Shown: positions 34,875-43,712, counted from the first letter of the stretch. The stretch is DNA of 48,952 nt from an uncultured Clostridia bacterium (GCA_904501865.1 CAJGCF010000002.1:1-48952), one strand, 5' to 3'. Numbers and translations: made by a program. Notes: a model not told the origin generated them from the sequence alone.

Positions 34875-35636
34875 TTATATTCTTGATGCGAGTTCTTTTG
34901 CTATCGCCAGATATTCGTTTGCTCCCTTGCTTCTCTTATCGTGATAATAAACGGGGCAACCAAATCCGGGGGCCTCTGAAACCCTTACACCTCTTGAAAC
35001 TTGAGTGTTGAAAAGCTTGTCCGAATAATGCTTTTTGAGCTCGTTAATTACTTGAAGAGAAAGAAGGAGTCTGGAATTATACATAGTTATAAGTATGCCT
35101 GTGATGTTCAGCGAGCTGTTGAAGTTGGCCTTTATTCTATTGATAGTAACCGTCAGCTGAGAAAGACCTTCAAGTGCATAAAATTCGCATTGCATAGGAA
35201 TAATGATTCCGTCGCTGGCTACCATTGCGTTGACCGTAAGCATACTCAATGAAGGCGGGCAATCTATTATAATGTAGTCATAATTGTCCTTTATGGGCTC
35301 GAGGGCAGTTTTCATAACCCTTTCCGCACCGTTTCCTTGATAAAGGTTGTATTCTGCTCCTGCGAGAGCAATATTAGCAGGGATTATGCTAAGATTTTCA
35401 AAATCTGTTTCTATAATTGCATCTTTAGCGGAAGCTTCTCCTATTAAAACGTCATTTATGGAGCTTTTAAGCTGTTTCTTTGATATGCCGACACCGCTGG
35501 TGGCGTTTCCCTGAGGATCAAGGTCGATGAGCAACACCTTGTGACCTAAGATTCCAAGAGAAGCAGCAACGTTAACCGCAGATGTGGTTTTACCGACGCC
35601 GCCTTTTTGGTTAGAAAACGATATTATTTTTCCCAA
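34875..35636 (-). CDS. parA: Chromosome partitioning ATPase ParA/Soj
   Basis: A deviant-Walker ATPase of 253 residues that moves ParB-parS complexes. The deviant P loop KGGVGKTTSAVN lies at 11-22, followed by LLIDLDPQGNATSG and YIIIDCPPSLSMLTVNAM. The start is TTG with GGGAG nine bases upstream. It is the first gene of the parA-parB operon. Confidence 0.97.
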   Translation of the reverse strand: MGKIISFSNQKGGVGKTTSAVNVAASLGILGHKVLLIDLDPQGNATSGVGISKKQLKSSINDVLIGEASAKDAIIETDFENLSIIPANIALAGAEYNLYQGNGAERVMKTALEPIKDNYDYIIIDCPPSLSMLTVNAMVASDGIIIPMQCEFYALEGLSQLTVTINRIKANFNSSLNITGILITMYNSRLLLSLQVINELKKHYSDKLFNTQVSRGVRVSEAPGFGCPVYYHDKRSKGANEYLAIAKELASRI

Positions 35637-35675
35637 TTTGTTGTACTCCCATTCAATTTATTTGTATACAGACAT

Positions 35676-35704
35676 ATTATACTACACTTTTTTGTTATTT
35701 GCAA
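35676..35704 (-). promoter_or_regulatory. Promoter of parA-parB
   Basis: Minus strand TTGCAA (35699-35704), 17 bases, TATAAT (35676-35681), 40 bases before the TTG start. The nearest parS site begins 32 bases further upstream. Confidence 0.82.
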
Positions 35705-35735
35705 TAGGGTTTTATAAAAAATAATTATTTTTGAC

Positions 35736-35751
35736 TGTTTCACGTGAAACA
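35736..35751. promoter_or_regulatory. parS site 1 (perfect)
   Basis: TGTTTCACGTGAAACA, identical to the bacterial parS consensus; ParB loading site. Confidence 0.95.
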
Positions 35752-35808
35752 ATGAGGCTCGGGCCTGGGATGGTTCTGCTTGATACGCGGGGCGCACGTT
35801 CTAAAATG

Positions 35809-35824
35809 TGTTTTACGTGAAACA
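35809..35824. promoter_or_regulatory. parS site 2 (one mismatch)
   Basis: TGTTTTACGTGAAACA, one substitution from the consensus. Confidence 0.85.
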
Positions 35825-35851
35825 CTCTCCTTTTTTTGAATACATCTTGAT

Positions 35852-35867
35852 TGTTTCACGCGAAACG
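35852..35867. promoter_or_regulatory. parS site 3 (two mismatches)
   Basis: TGTTTCACGCGAAACG, differing at two positions from the consensus, so probably a weaker site. Confidence 0.7.
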
Positions 35868-35890
35868 AATTTGGCGTGAAATTGAGGCGA

Positions 35891-35906
35891 TGTTTCACGT
35901 GAAACA
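35891..35906. promoter_or_regulatory. parS site 4 (perfect)
   Basis: TGTTTCACGTGAAACA; its last two bases enter the rsmG terminator stem. The whole interval 35637-35943 is gene-free and holds only the parA promoter, these four sites and the terminator. Confidence 0.95.
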
Positions 35907-35939
35907 AAAAGCCCGTGCGACAATTGCACGGGCTTTTTG
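35905..35939 (-). terminator. Terminator after rsmG
   Basis: A perfect 14-base stem (35905-35918 with 35926-35939) with a GC-rich core GCCCGTGC/GCACGGGC and A/T runs on both sides, five bases past the rsmG stop. Confidence 0.93.
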
Positions 35940-35943
35940 TTTG

Positions 35944-36669
35944 TTATAATGGCTTTTTTAGTATTTGTGAGTATTTCCTTGGAAACCCTTTGGGCGTTGC
36001 ATGGATTTTGCGATAAACAAAAGTTTCTCTCGATATAGACACTTCGCCGTCTGACAGGGAGGCAAGGTGCCTTTCTGATAGTTCGCCCCCCAGCTTTTGT
36101 ATCCCAAGATATGCCTCGGCGTGTTCTTCTTTGCCCGTTGATGACTTCATGGCTATAAACAAGCCTCCTTGCTTTACAAGCGGGATGCACAATTCTGATA
36201 AAATGTTGAGTCTTGCGACGGCCCTGCTGATACAGACGTCAAAACTTTCGCGATTTTTTATTGCAAATTCTTCTGCTCTTGAGCATACTGCGGATACGTT
36301 CTGCAGCTTCAGCAATGAAACGGTGTCTCTGATAAAGCTTATTTTCTTTGCAGTGCTATCAAGACTTGTAACTTTAACGTCATCCCGAAGTATCGCAATA
36401 GGAAAAGAAGGGAATCCTGCGCCGCAACCGACGTCTATGAGGTTTGCGTCGTTAGGAATATGCTTGACAACTGATGCGCAATCTGTAAAATGCTTTAAAA
36501 TGATGTCTTTTTCTTGTGTTATGGCGGTCAAATTAAATGACTTATTGCTTTCCACCAGTATGTCGGAGAATTCATAAAAAAGCCGTATCTTATCCTCGTT
36601 CAACAGTTCTCCGAGCCCGTTTGACTCAAAAATGTTTGAAAATAATTGCTTATATGCTTGATATTCCAT
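35944..36669 (-). CDS. rsmG: 16S rRNA G527 N7-methyltransferase RsmG
   Basis: RsmG (GidB), methylating G527 of 16S rRNA with SAM; 241 residues. The SAM motif is LIDVGCGAGFPSFPIAI (about 76-92), followed by VTSLDSTAKKISFI and the catalytic-region SRAVARLNILSELC. It follows mnmG by ten bases, the ancestral order, and ends the ahcY-mnmG-rsmG operon. Confidence 0.97.
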   Translation of the reverse strand: MEYQAYKQLFSNIFESNGLGELLNEDKIRLFYEFSDILVESNKSFNLTAITQEKDIILKHFTDCASVVKHIPNDANLIDVGCGAGFPSFPIAILRDDVKVTSLDSTAKKISFIRDTVSLLKLQNVSAVCSRAEEFAIKNRESFDVCISRAVARLNILSELCIPLVKQGGLFIAMKSSTGKEEHAEAYLGIQKLGGELSERHLASLSDGEVSISRETFVYRKIHATPKGFPRKYSQILKKPL

Positions 36670-36679
36670 AAAACCTCTT

Positions 36680-38563
36680 TTATTTTATGCCTAAATATAC
36701 TAATAAAACCGATATGTCTGCGGGGCTTACTCCGCTTATTCTTGATGCTTGTCCAAGGGTGAGGGGCTTGATCTTATCCAGCTTTTGTGCCGCCTCTATT
36801 CTCAATCCTTTGATCGAAAGGTAATCAAGCTCGGGAGAAAGAGGCTTGGTCTCCAATCTTTCTTGCTTTTTTACCTCTGCTAATTGTCTTTTGACGTATC
36901 CCGCGTATTTAATGTTGGTGGTTGCGATGCTCCAAATGAGCTTTGGAAGATTTGGACGAGAGGTGTCTATTTCAGCGATACTTTCATAGTCGAAATCGGG
37001 GCGTCTTAGAAAATCTGCGAGAGAAACTCCTGATTTTGCGGAATCTTTTTGATGTTTTTGAAGAAAAACGGTTGCTGTATCCTTGGAAATGTAAGTCCTT
37101 TCAAGTCTTGCTATTTCCTCGTTAACTGATTCTTGCTTTGACAAAAAATAATTATATTGCTCGTCTTTTACAAGTCCCACCTTGCGGCCGAGCGGTGTCA
37201 AACGGGCATCCGCGTTGTCTTGACGAAGCAAAAGTCTGTATTCCGAGCGAGAGGTCATCATTCTATAAGGCTCATTCGTGCCTTTGGTTGTAAGGTCATC
37301 TATCAACGTGCCTATATAGCTGCTGGACCGTTCAAGTATCAACGGTTCATCACATTTAAGCTTTAGCGCGGCGTTTATTCCCGCTATAAGTCCTTGAGCC
37401 GCAGCCTCCTCATATCCCGATGTTCCATTGAACTGACCTGCCCCGTAAAGACCTGAAATCGCTTTAAATTCAAGGGTTGGATAGAGCTGTGTGGGATCTA
37501 TGCAGTCATATTCTATGGCGTAGGCGTATCTCATTATCTCCGCATGCTCAAATCCGTCAAGTGATTTGAGCATCTGATACTGTACGTCTGTGGGGAGCGA
37601 CGTAGAGAAGCCTTGAATATACATTTCCTCGGTGCTTTCTCCTAACGGCTCGACAAATAGCTGATGTCTTTCCTTGTCCGCAAATCTTACGAGCTTGTCT
37701 TCAATTGATGGACAATAACGCGGTCCTATTCCGTGTATTTGTCCTGAATAAAGAGCAGAACGATGTATATTTTCCCTTATTATTCTGTGAGTTTCGGCGT
37801 TTGTGTAAACTATATGACAAGGGATCTGCTCGCAATTTTCAAAGTCGTCTGGGTTGCTTCTCCAAGAAAAAGGCATGAAGTCGCGTTCGCCCTCTTGTGT
37901 CTCCAATTTTGAGAAATCAATAGAGTTTCTTTTAACTCTTGCGGGAGTTCCCGTCTTAAATCTCATAAGAGATATCCCATTATTTATCAAGGAATTTGAG
38001 AGCCCGTTTGCTTCGATGAGACCGTCGGGCCCTGCCGCGTAATTTACATTTCCTACAAATATTCTGCCATGAAGAAATGTTCCACTACAAATTATAGCGG
38101 CCGAGCAATTCCACACCTCACCAAGCTTGGTTTTGACGCCAATTATCCTTTTATCATAAGGACTTTCCGCGCAATCCTCTGTTATTATATCAGTTATTTC
38201 AACCTGAATTAGACGCAGATTGTCGGCACTTTCTATGACAGATTTCATCACCTGCTGATATTTTTTTCGATCAGCCTGAACTCTCTTGGAGTGGACCGCC
38301 GCGCCCTTGCCGAGATTGAGTGTTCTCGACTGCAAAGTAACAAGGTCAGCAGAGCGACCCATCTCGCCGCCGAGTGCGTCTATTTCGTATACTAGATGGC
38401 CCTTCGCTGTGCCGCCTATCGAGGGATTACACGGCATATTGGCAATGCTGTCAAGAGACATGGTGAAAAGCACGGTGTCTATGCCCATTCTCGCGCACGC
38501 TAGCGCGGCTTCCACTCCGGCGTGCCCTGCGCCTATAACGGCAACTTGTGTTTTAAGCTCCAT
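36680..38563 (-). CDS. mnmG: tRNA modification enzyme MnmG (GidA)
   Basis: The FAD-dependent partner of MnmE in U34 modification; 627 residues, full length. The FAD motif is VIGAGHAGVEAALACARMG (9-27). Other marks are MPCNPSIGGTAKGHLVYEID, GTFLHGRIFVG, MRFKTGTPARV and the MTSRSEYRLLLRQDNADARL helix region. The ATG overlaps the ahcY stop (TAATG), so translation is coupled to adenosylhomocysteinase. Both use the methyl or one-carbon economy, but that functional link is only suggestive. Confidence 0.97.
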   Translation of the reverse strand: MELKTQVAVIGAGHAGVEAALACARMGIDTVLFTMSLDSIANMPCNPSIGGTAKGHLVYEIDALGGEMGRSADLVTLQSRTLNLGKGAAVHSKRVQADRKKYQQVMKSVIESADNLRLIQVEITDIITEDCAESPYDKRIIGVKTKLGEVWNCSAAIICSGTFLHGRIFVGNVNYAAGPDGLIEANGLSNSLINNGISLMRFKTGTPARVKRNSIDFSKLETQEGERDFMPFSWRSNPDDFENCEQIPCHIVYTNAETHRIIRENIHRSALYSGQIHGIGPRYCPSIEDKLVRFADKERHQLFVEPLGESTEEMYIQGFSTSLPTDVQYQMLKSLDGFEHAEIMRYAYAIEYDCIDPTQLYPTLEFKAISGLYGAGQFNGTSGYEEAAAQGLIAGINAALKLKCDEPLILERSSSYIGTLIDDLTTKGTNEPYRMMTSRSEYRLLLRQDNADARLTPLGRKVGLVKDEQYNYFLSKQESVNEEIARLERTYISKDTATVFLQKHQKDSAKSGVSLADFLRRPDFDYESIAEIDTSRPNLPKLIWSIATTNIKYAGYVKRQLAEVKKQERLETKPLSPELDYLSIKGLRIEAAQKLDKIKPLTLGQASRISGVSPADISVLLVYLGIK

Positions 38564-39804
38564 TAATCCACCTTTGAAAGATATTCTTTCTGTTCTTCTG
38601 TAAGACGATCTATATTTACGTTCATGGTTTTGAGCTTGAGCTCTGCTACCGCATTGTCGATTTCTTCTGGAACTGCATAAAGCTTCTTTTCAAGCTTCCC
38701 CTTATTTTTAGCAAGGAATTCAAGGGATTTTGCCTGAATGGCAAAGCTCATATCCATTATCTCGGCAGGGTGTCCGTTGCCTGCGGCGAGGTTTACAAGA
38801 CGTCCCTCTGCGAGAAGATTGATTATTCTGCCGTCTGCCATTTTATATCCCTTAATATTGGGTTTTCTATAGAACATTTGTGCTGAAAGAGTCTCCAGAT
38901 CCTGCTTGTTTATCTCCACATCAAAGTGTCCGCTGTTGGCGAGAAGTACTCCGTCCTTCATCTTCTCGATATGCTTTGCGGTTATGACGTCAGAACAACC
39001 TGTAAGAGTTACGAAAAGATCGCCCAGGGGAGCTGCCTCGTCCATAGTCATAACGGAGAACCCGTCCATTACTGCCTCGATAGCCTTTATGGGATCTATT
39101 TCAGTGACGATAACTATAGCGCCCATGCCCTTTGCTCGCATGGCAAGGCCCTTACCGCACCAACCGTATCCCGCAACGACCACAGTCTTTCCCGCTATTA
39201 TAAGATTGGTGGAATTCATTATTCCATCCAGAGTGGATTGTCCTGTGCCATATCTATTATCGAACAAATGTTTGCAATTTGCGTCATTTACGTCTATCAT
39301 AGTATAGTCAAGCTTACCGGCTGCCTGACGAGAGATGAGTCTGTGAACTCCGGTGGTCGTCTCCTCGCAACCGCCGATAAGGTTTTTGCCGTATTCTCGG
39401 TATTCTCCGTGGAGAAGCGCCATCAGATCTCCTCCATCGTCGATAAGGATATCGGGACAAAATGAGATTGTGTTTACGAGGTCGTTTTTATATCCCTCAT
39501 CGTCTGTACCGTGTACCGCATTGACCTCAAAGCCTTCGTGCACAAGGGCTGCAGCAACGTCGTCCTGAGTTGATAAGGGATTGCAACCCGTAACTCTGAC
39601 CTCTGCTCCTCCTGCTCTTAACACCTTGGCGAGATTTGCTGTTTTTGCCTCGAGATGTATGGACATTGATATTTTCATTCCCGCGAAGGGCTGATTTTTA
39701 GTGAACTCCTGCTCTATCGCGGAGAGTAGTGGCATATAAGAGCGCACCCATTCTATTTTGTCTCTTCCCGATTGCCACAGGGAAGCATCCTTGATGTTGC
39801 TCAT
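38563..39804 (-). CDS. ahcY: Adenosylhomocysteinase, short form
   Basis: Hydrolyses S-adenosylhomocysteine to adenosine and homocysteine, clearing the product of methyltransferases. The 413 residues lack the C-terminal KPxxYRY extension of eukaryotic and proteobacterial enzymes, as in thermophile and archaeal forms. Motifs are MSIHLEAKTANLAKVLRAGG, HGTDDEGY, DVNDANCKHLFDNRYGTGQS, then the NAD-binding GYGWCGKGLA and TEIDPIKAIEAVMDGF. The ATG at 39804 has AAAGGA upstream. Many Firmicutes use Pfs/LuxS instead, so its presence at the head of the mnmG operon is notable. The promoter and leader contain two inverted repeats. Confidence 0.95.
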   Translation of the reverse strand: MSNIKDASLWQSGRDKIEWVRSYMPLLSAIEQEFTKNQPFAGMKISMSIHLEAKTANLAKVLRAGGAEVRVTGCNPLSTQDDVAAALVHEGFEVNAVHGTDDEGYKNDLVNTISFCPDILIDDGGDLMALLHGEYREYGKNLIGGCEETTTGVHRLISRQAAGKLDYTMIDVNDANCKHLFDNRYGTGQSTLDGIMNSTNLIIAGKTVVVAGYGWCGKGLAMRAKGMGAIVIVTEIDPIKAIEAVMDGFSVMTMDEAAPLGDLFVTLTGCSDVITAKHIEKMKDGVLLANSGHFDVEINKQDLETLSAQMFYRKPNIKGYKMADGRIINLLAEGRLVNLAAGNGHPAEIMDMSFAIQAKSLEFLAKNKGKLEKKLYAVPEEIDNAVAELKLKTMNVNIDRLTEEQKEYLSKVD

Positions 39805-39825
39805 ATTCAAATATTCCTTTCCTTC

Positions 39826-39843
39826 TCCGACTGTACAGTCGGA
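39826..39843. promoter_or_regulatory. Palindrome in the ahcY leader
   Basis: TCCGACTGTACAGTCGGA, a perfect 18-base palindrome about 15-32 bases past the expected transcription start and just before the ribosome site. It may be an operator or a leader hairpin. Confidence 0.6.
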
Positions 39844-39864
39844 AAGCATATTTCTACAAATACT

Positions 39865-39893
39865 ATTTTAGCAGAGAATGCTAATTTCGTCAA
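39865..39893 (-). promoter_or_regulatory. Promoter of ahcY-mnmG-rsmG
   Basis: Minus strand TTGACG (39888-39893), 17 bases, TAAAAT (39865-39870). The spacer itself contains the inverted repeat TTAGCA-N5-TGCTAA (39868-39884), overlapping the -10. Confidence 0.8.
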
Positions 39894-39967
39894 GAGCTTT
39901 ACACGAATTGCGAAAAAACACAAAAAAATCACTAAAAAATCAAATGCTTTAGGTGTCGAGAAGACAC

Positions 39968-39982
39968 ACGTTCATAGAACGT
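39968..39982. promoter_or_regulatory. Inverted repeat upstream of the ABC operon
   Basis: ACGTTC-ATA-GAACGT, a perfect 6+6 inverted repeat, 20 bases upstream of a TATAAT at 40002-40007 that probably serves the plus-strand ABC operon; no good -35 is seen. The bases 39894-40101 hold only this and a GTGTC/GACAC hairpin at 39953-39967. Confidence 0.45.
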
Positions 39983-40113
39983 TTACAAATATGTGTTAAA
40001 CTATAATGTATTAACTTATACAATGGACGGAATAGGCAGGGATTTGTCTGTTCCTTTGGAGTATCTTATCTCTTAATTTGTTGTGCTGAGGCATAGGGAA
40101 TGTGAGGAATAAA

Positions 40114-41202
40114 ATGATCAAGATAGAGCATCTTACCAAAAATTACGGCTCAAATTGTGCCGTGGACGATATCAGCTTTGAGATCGGTGCGGGCGAAACG
40201 GTGGGACTTCTCGGTCCTAACGGTGCGGGCAAGAGCACGACTATGAATATTCTTACGGGATATCTGTCGGCTTCGGCAGGAAGAGTGTCAGTCGACGGAA
40301 TAGATATAATGAATGATCCTATAGGTGCGAAAAGGCTTATAGGATATCTTCCCGAGCAGCCTCCCGTGTATCAGGATATGACGGTAGATGAATATCTGAA
40401 CTTCAATTATGACCTCAAGGGCTGTACCTTTGACAGAAAACAGCATCTTGCCGAAATATGCGAGGTGGTGAGAATAACTGACGTGCGCAAAAGACTTATC
40501 CGCAATCTCTCGAAGGGATATAAGCAGAGAGTGGGAGTTGCGCAGGCTCTTATAGGAAATCCACCTGTTATAATATTCGACGAGCCCACGGTCGGTCTTG
40601 ATCCTAAGCAGATCATAGAGATTAGAAATCTTATAAGAACGCTTGGAAAAAATCATACGGTGGTGCTATCCACTCACATACTGCAAGAGGTGCAGGCTGT
40701 CTGTGACAGAATAATCATTATAAACAAGGGAAAGATCGTTGCGGACGAGAAGACCGAAAATATTACCAGGGCAGTGGAGAGCAATCATCGCTTCAATGTT
40801 AAGATATGCGGAGCGTCAAGGGACGTTTTAAACGTTATCAAGAATATTCCCGGTGTTGTATTCGCGGAGCTCCTTCCTCAAAAGGACGGAGACGCAAATT
40901 GCTACGTTATTGAGACTGAAAACGGACTGGACATAAGAAAAAAGCTGTTCTTTACTCTTGCCGAAAGAGGATATGCTATGGTGGGGCTTGAGGCTTTGGG
41001 AATGAGCCTTGAGGACATATTTATAAGTGTGGTGGATAAGACCGAGCAGGCAAAATCTGCTCAAGGATCCAAATACGAAAGAGGCGCGGCGAAAAAACAT
41101 GTTGCGCGTACACGTACCACCCTTGAGTCCGACGTTGCCGATACGCTTGTAAAGGATGCCGAAAAGCGCAGAGAGGATGCGCCCGATGAGCCCGAAGATT
41201 GA
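40114..41202 (+). CDS. ABC transporter ATP-binding protein, Gld type
   Basis: The ATPase of an ABC-2-type exporter, 362 residues. It shows Walker A GPNGAGKST (about 36-44), Q-loop LPEQPPVYQDM, signature LSKGYKQRVGVAQAL, Walker B VIIFDEPTVGLDP and the switch His (LSTHILQEV). After residue 310 a charged extension (KSAQGSKYERGAAKKHVART, then DAEKRREDAPDEPED) exceeds the family length. The ATG at 40114 has GAGG eight bases upstream. The set of ATPase, permease, GldG and DUF4340-like protein follows in one operon, as in the gliding-type ABC clusters, but no gliding genes are visible. Confidence 0.93.
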   Translation: MIKIEHLTKNYGSNCAVDDISFEIGAGETVGLLGPNGAGKSTTMNILTGYLSASAGRVSVDGIDIMNDPIGAKRLIGYLPEQPPVYQDMTVDEYLNFNYDLKGCTFDRKQHLAEICEVVRITDVRKRLIRNLSKGYKQRVGVAQALIGNPPVIIFDEPTVGLDPKQIIEIRNLIRTLGKNHTVVLSTHILQEVQAVCDRIIIINKGKIVADEKTENITRAVESNHRFNVKICGASRDVLNVIKNIPGVVFAELLPQKDGDANCYVIETENGLDIRKKLFFTLAERGYAMVGLEALGMSLEDIFISVVDKTEQAKSAQGSKYERGAAKKHVARTRTTLESDVADTLVKDAEKRREDAPDEPED

Positions 41203-41239
41203 CGGCTCGCAAAAATGTTTTTGAAAGGACATAGACAAG

Positions 41240-41986
41240 ATGTTCGCTATTTATAAAAAAGAAATGCGCTCGTATTTCACAAATCCCATAGGCTACGTTT
41301 TTTGTGGGATATTTCTTGCCTTTTCGGCAATTCTTTGCTGCTATACGACGATATTGTCAAAAAGTTATGATACGTCGGCGTATTTTACGCTTATGATATT
41401 TGCCCTCGTAATACTTATACCGCTCCTTACCATGAGGCTTTTCTCAGAAGAGAAAAAAATGCGTACCGAGCAGCTATTACTTACGGCTCCCGTTACTCTT
41501 ACCGGAATGGTTATGGGTAAGTTTTGCGCGGCGTTCAGCCTTTTCTTTAGTTGCGTGGCAGTTTCTTGCATAAATCTCATACCGCTTTACGTTATCGCGG
41601 CGGCAGAAAGAGGCAATATGGCGTATGATACCACCTACGTAGGCCCCGCCACCGCGGAAATAATCGGCTGTATGATTGGTATGGTATTTATAGGCGCGGC
41701 ATTTATAGCCATTGGAACCTTTATTTCTTCGTTTGCCGAAAATCAGCTTGCCGCAGCTATAACTACTATGGCAGTTATGGTTGCGCTTACGGGAATCGGT
41801 ATTATCAGCAACTTTATAAACGTTTATTGGATAAGAGTGGTGATAAGCTGGATATCCGTGGTTGACAGATTTGAAAACTTCAGTCAGGGTATCTTTGATA
41901 TCTCCGCGATAGTGTATTTTGTATCACTTGCGTTTCTGTTCATTTTCCTTACGGTGCGAGTTTACGAAAAGCGCCGTTGGAGTTGA
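41240..41986 (+). CDS. ABC transporter permease (ABC-2/GldF type)
   Basis: A 248-residue permease with about six membrane helices, starting MFAIYKKEMRSYFTNPIGYV, the typical N terminus of the GldF/ABC-2 family. LLTMRLFSEEKKMRTEQLLL lies in the first cytoplasmic loop. It lies 38 bases after the ATPase gene with AAAGGA upstream. It forms the membrane channel with the upstream ATPase; the substrate is unknown. Confidence 0.92.
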   Translation: MFAIYKKEMRSYFTNPIGYVFCGIFLAFSAILCCYTTILSKSYDTSAYFTLMIFALVILIPLLTMRLFSEEKKMRTEQLLLTAPVTLTGMVMGKFCAAFSLFFSCVAVSCINLIPLYVIAAAERGNMAYDTTYVGPATAEIIGCMIGMVFIGAAFIAIGTFISSFAENQLAAAITTMAVMVALTGIGIISNFINVYWIRVVISWISVVDRFENFSQGIFDISAIVYFVSLAFLFIFLTVRVYEKRRWS

Positions 41987-42002
41987 TTCCTTTATTTAGG
42001 TA

Positions 42003-42046
42003 GCGTGGAAAAGTCTTTCATAGTATGTAAATGAATCTTTTCACGC
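42003..42046 (+). other. Hairpin between permease and GldG genes
   Basis: Inside the ABC operon, GCGTGgAAAAG (42003-42013) pairs with CTTTTCACGC (42037-42046), with a second inner stem TTCAT/ATGAA. No T-run follows, so it may stabilise or process the message rather than end it. It lies in the only large gap (130 bases) of the operon. Confidence 0.45.
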
Positions 42047-42116
42047 GCGAATTTTGTCGAGGGGCAGGATTCGTCAACAACATCTGTGTCGCCATGGGCG
42101 GCGGAATGGAGATAGA

Positions 42117-43676
42117 ATGAACAAAAAAGTAAGAAAACGAAGACTTAAATACGGCGGCGTATCGGTTTTGCTGTCAGTTCTGGTCATATCCGCGGTCGTT
42201 ATATTAAACGTGATAGTGGGCGCGCTTGCTATGAGATATGAGTGGATGTACAGAGATATGTCTGTGTCCGCCGTGTACTCAATAAGTGATAATTGCCGCG
42301 AATATCTTGAGGATTTTGTTATTTCAAGGGTGAATGACGTCAACTTGACTCGCCCCGAGAGCGAGAGACAAAAAATAAAGCTCATATTTTGCGATGAGCA
42401 GAAGAATATAGAGCAAAACAACTCCTGGAAGCACGTTTACGATTCTATATATGAGGTCGTGGAAATGTTTCCCAATCACATTGAAACAGAGTATCTTAAT
42501 ATATGGGAGAATCCTTCTGTCGCGAGGACTTACGGAGTCTCCTCGGTTTACGACGTGGTCTGCATATTTGGCGACAGACACGAGACTATGAACGTTGCGG
42601 ATTTTTACGTTTACGGCGGTGACGATGCGTCAACCCCTACGGCGTATAACGGTGAAAAGATAATTGCGTCCTGCCTTATGAGAATAACGCAGGATAGAAC
42701 ACCTATGTGTTATTTTACAGCGAATCACGGCGAGGATTTCAGCGATTATGAGTTGATAAGAGCCGTGGTGGAGTCGGGATATACTGTTGGATTTCTGGAT
42801 CTTGCGACAGAGGATATTCCCTCGGATTGTGAGCTTTTGATAACGTTTGATCCAAAGCAGGATTTCCAAATATCTGATTCTAATTCCAGTGTATCGGAGA
42901 TAACAAAGCTTGAGAAATATATGAGCTCGGGCGGAAGATATATGGTGTTCGTGTCCGCCGACACGTTTGCCTCGGGTCCTCGCGAGAATTTTGAGAGCTT
43001 TCTTGCCGATTGGGGTGTGAGCTATATGCATTCGGCGGCCGACGATGGCGTAGAGAACTGCTACACCGTAAGAGATCTTGCGAATTCCTTGACGGTAGAC
43101 GGATATACTGTTTTGTCTCAAAAAGCCGATAAGGGAACAGGGGCGGAGACGGTGAGCGATGTTACTCGTCCGTGTGCTTTTGGAAATTCTACGTGTATAG
43201 CCTTTTCTGAATCATTTGAGGACGACGGCAACGGCACCCTTTTGTGTGAGGTGAACGGACAGAAAAGGACGGTGTCCGCTGTGTTCACTTCTCATATAGG
43301 AGCGGTGGCGTGGTCGGGCGGTCGAGCGGTAGCGAGAGCTGACAGTGAGCCATTTGTTTTGATGTCCCTGTCCGAGCAAGAGTGTGAGAATGGCGATACG
43401 GCGTATCTTTTTGCTTCAGCATCAACAGAAATGGTCAAGGGAGACCTTATGCGCTCTGCCGCGCTTGGAAATAATAGCGCGATATCCGAAGCTATAAGAG
43501 CTATGGGCAAGAAAAATACACCGTCGGGACTTGCTATGAAGCAGTTTGAGGGCGATAGGATAGAGAGCCTTACCACGTCGCTGGCAAACAGTATCACCGT
43601 GGCACTGGTCGTAGCCCCGATAGTTATAGTGAGCGTAATTGGAATAGTAGTGCTCGTCAGAAGAAAAAATTCATAA
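42117..43676 (+). CDS. GldG-like ABC auxiliary protein, copy 1
   Basis: A 519-residue protein with a membrane helix near the N terminus (about 14-36: VSVLLSVLVISAVVILNVIV), a large extracellular ABC_transp_aux (GldG) domain and a C-terminal helix (about 490-512, ITVALVVAPIVIVSVIGIVV). Conserved landmarks are YFTANHGEDFSDYELI, LDLATEDIPSDCELLITFDP and LEKYMSSGGRYMVF. The ATG at 42117 has GGAG upstream. The next gene is a clear paralogue. In gliding Bacteroidetes GldG partners GldF/GldA; here the family is used without gliding genes. Confidence 0.88.
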   Translation: MNKKVRKRRLKYGGVSVLLSVLVISAVVILNVIVGALAMRYEWMYRDMSVSAVYSISDNCREYLEDFVISRVNDVNLTRPESERQKIKLIFCDEQKNIEQNNSWKHVYDSIYEVVEMFPNHIETEYLNIWENPSVARTYGVSSVYDVVCIFGDRHETMNVADFYVYGGDDASTPTAYNGEKIIASCLMRITQDRTPMCYFTANHGEDFSDYELIRAVVESGYTVGFLDLATEDIPSDCELLITFDPKQDFQISDSNSSVSEITKLEKYMSSGGRYMVFVSADTFASGPRENFESFLADWGVSYMHSAADDGVENCYTVRDLANSLTVDGYTVLSQKADKGTGAETVSDVTRPCAFGNSTCIAFSESFEDDGNGTLLCEVNGQKRTVSAVFTSHIGAVAWSGGRAVARADSEPFVLMSLSEQECENGDTAYLFASASTEMVKGDLMRSAALGNNSAISEAIRAMGKKNTPSGLAMKQFEGDRIESLTTSLANSITVALVVAPIVIVSVIGIVVLVRRKNS

Positions 43677-43712
43677 TTATGATTGATACGTATAAGAAAG
43701 GAGGTAAATGAG

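Noticed and set aside
35813..36190. 125-residue minus-strand frame over the parS cluster
   Set aside because: It runs through the terminator, two parS sites and the end of rsmG in another frame; no ribosome site.
39805..39900. SAH riboswitch before ahcY
   Set aside because: The leader is only about 55 bases with one short palindrome; I saw no known SAH riboswitch pattern.
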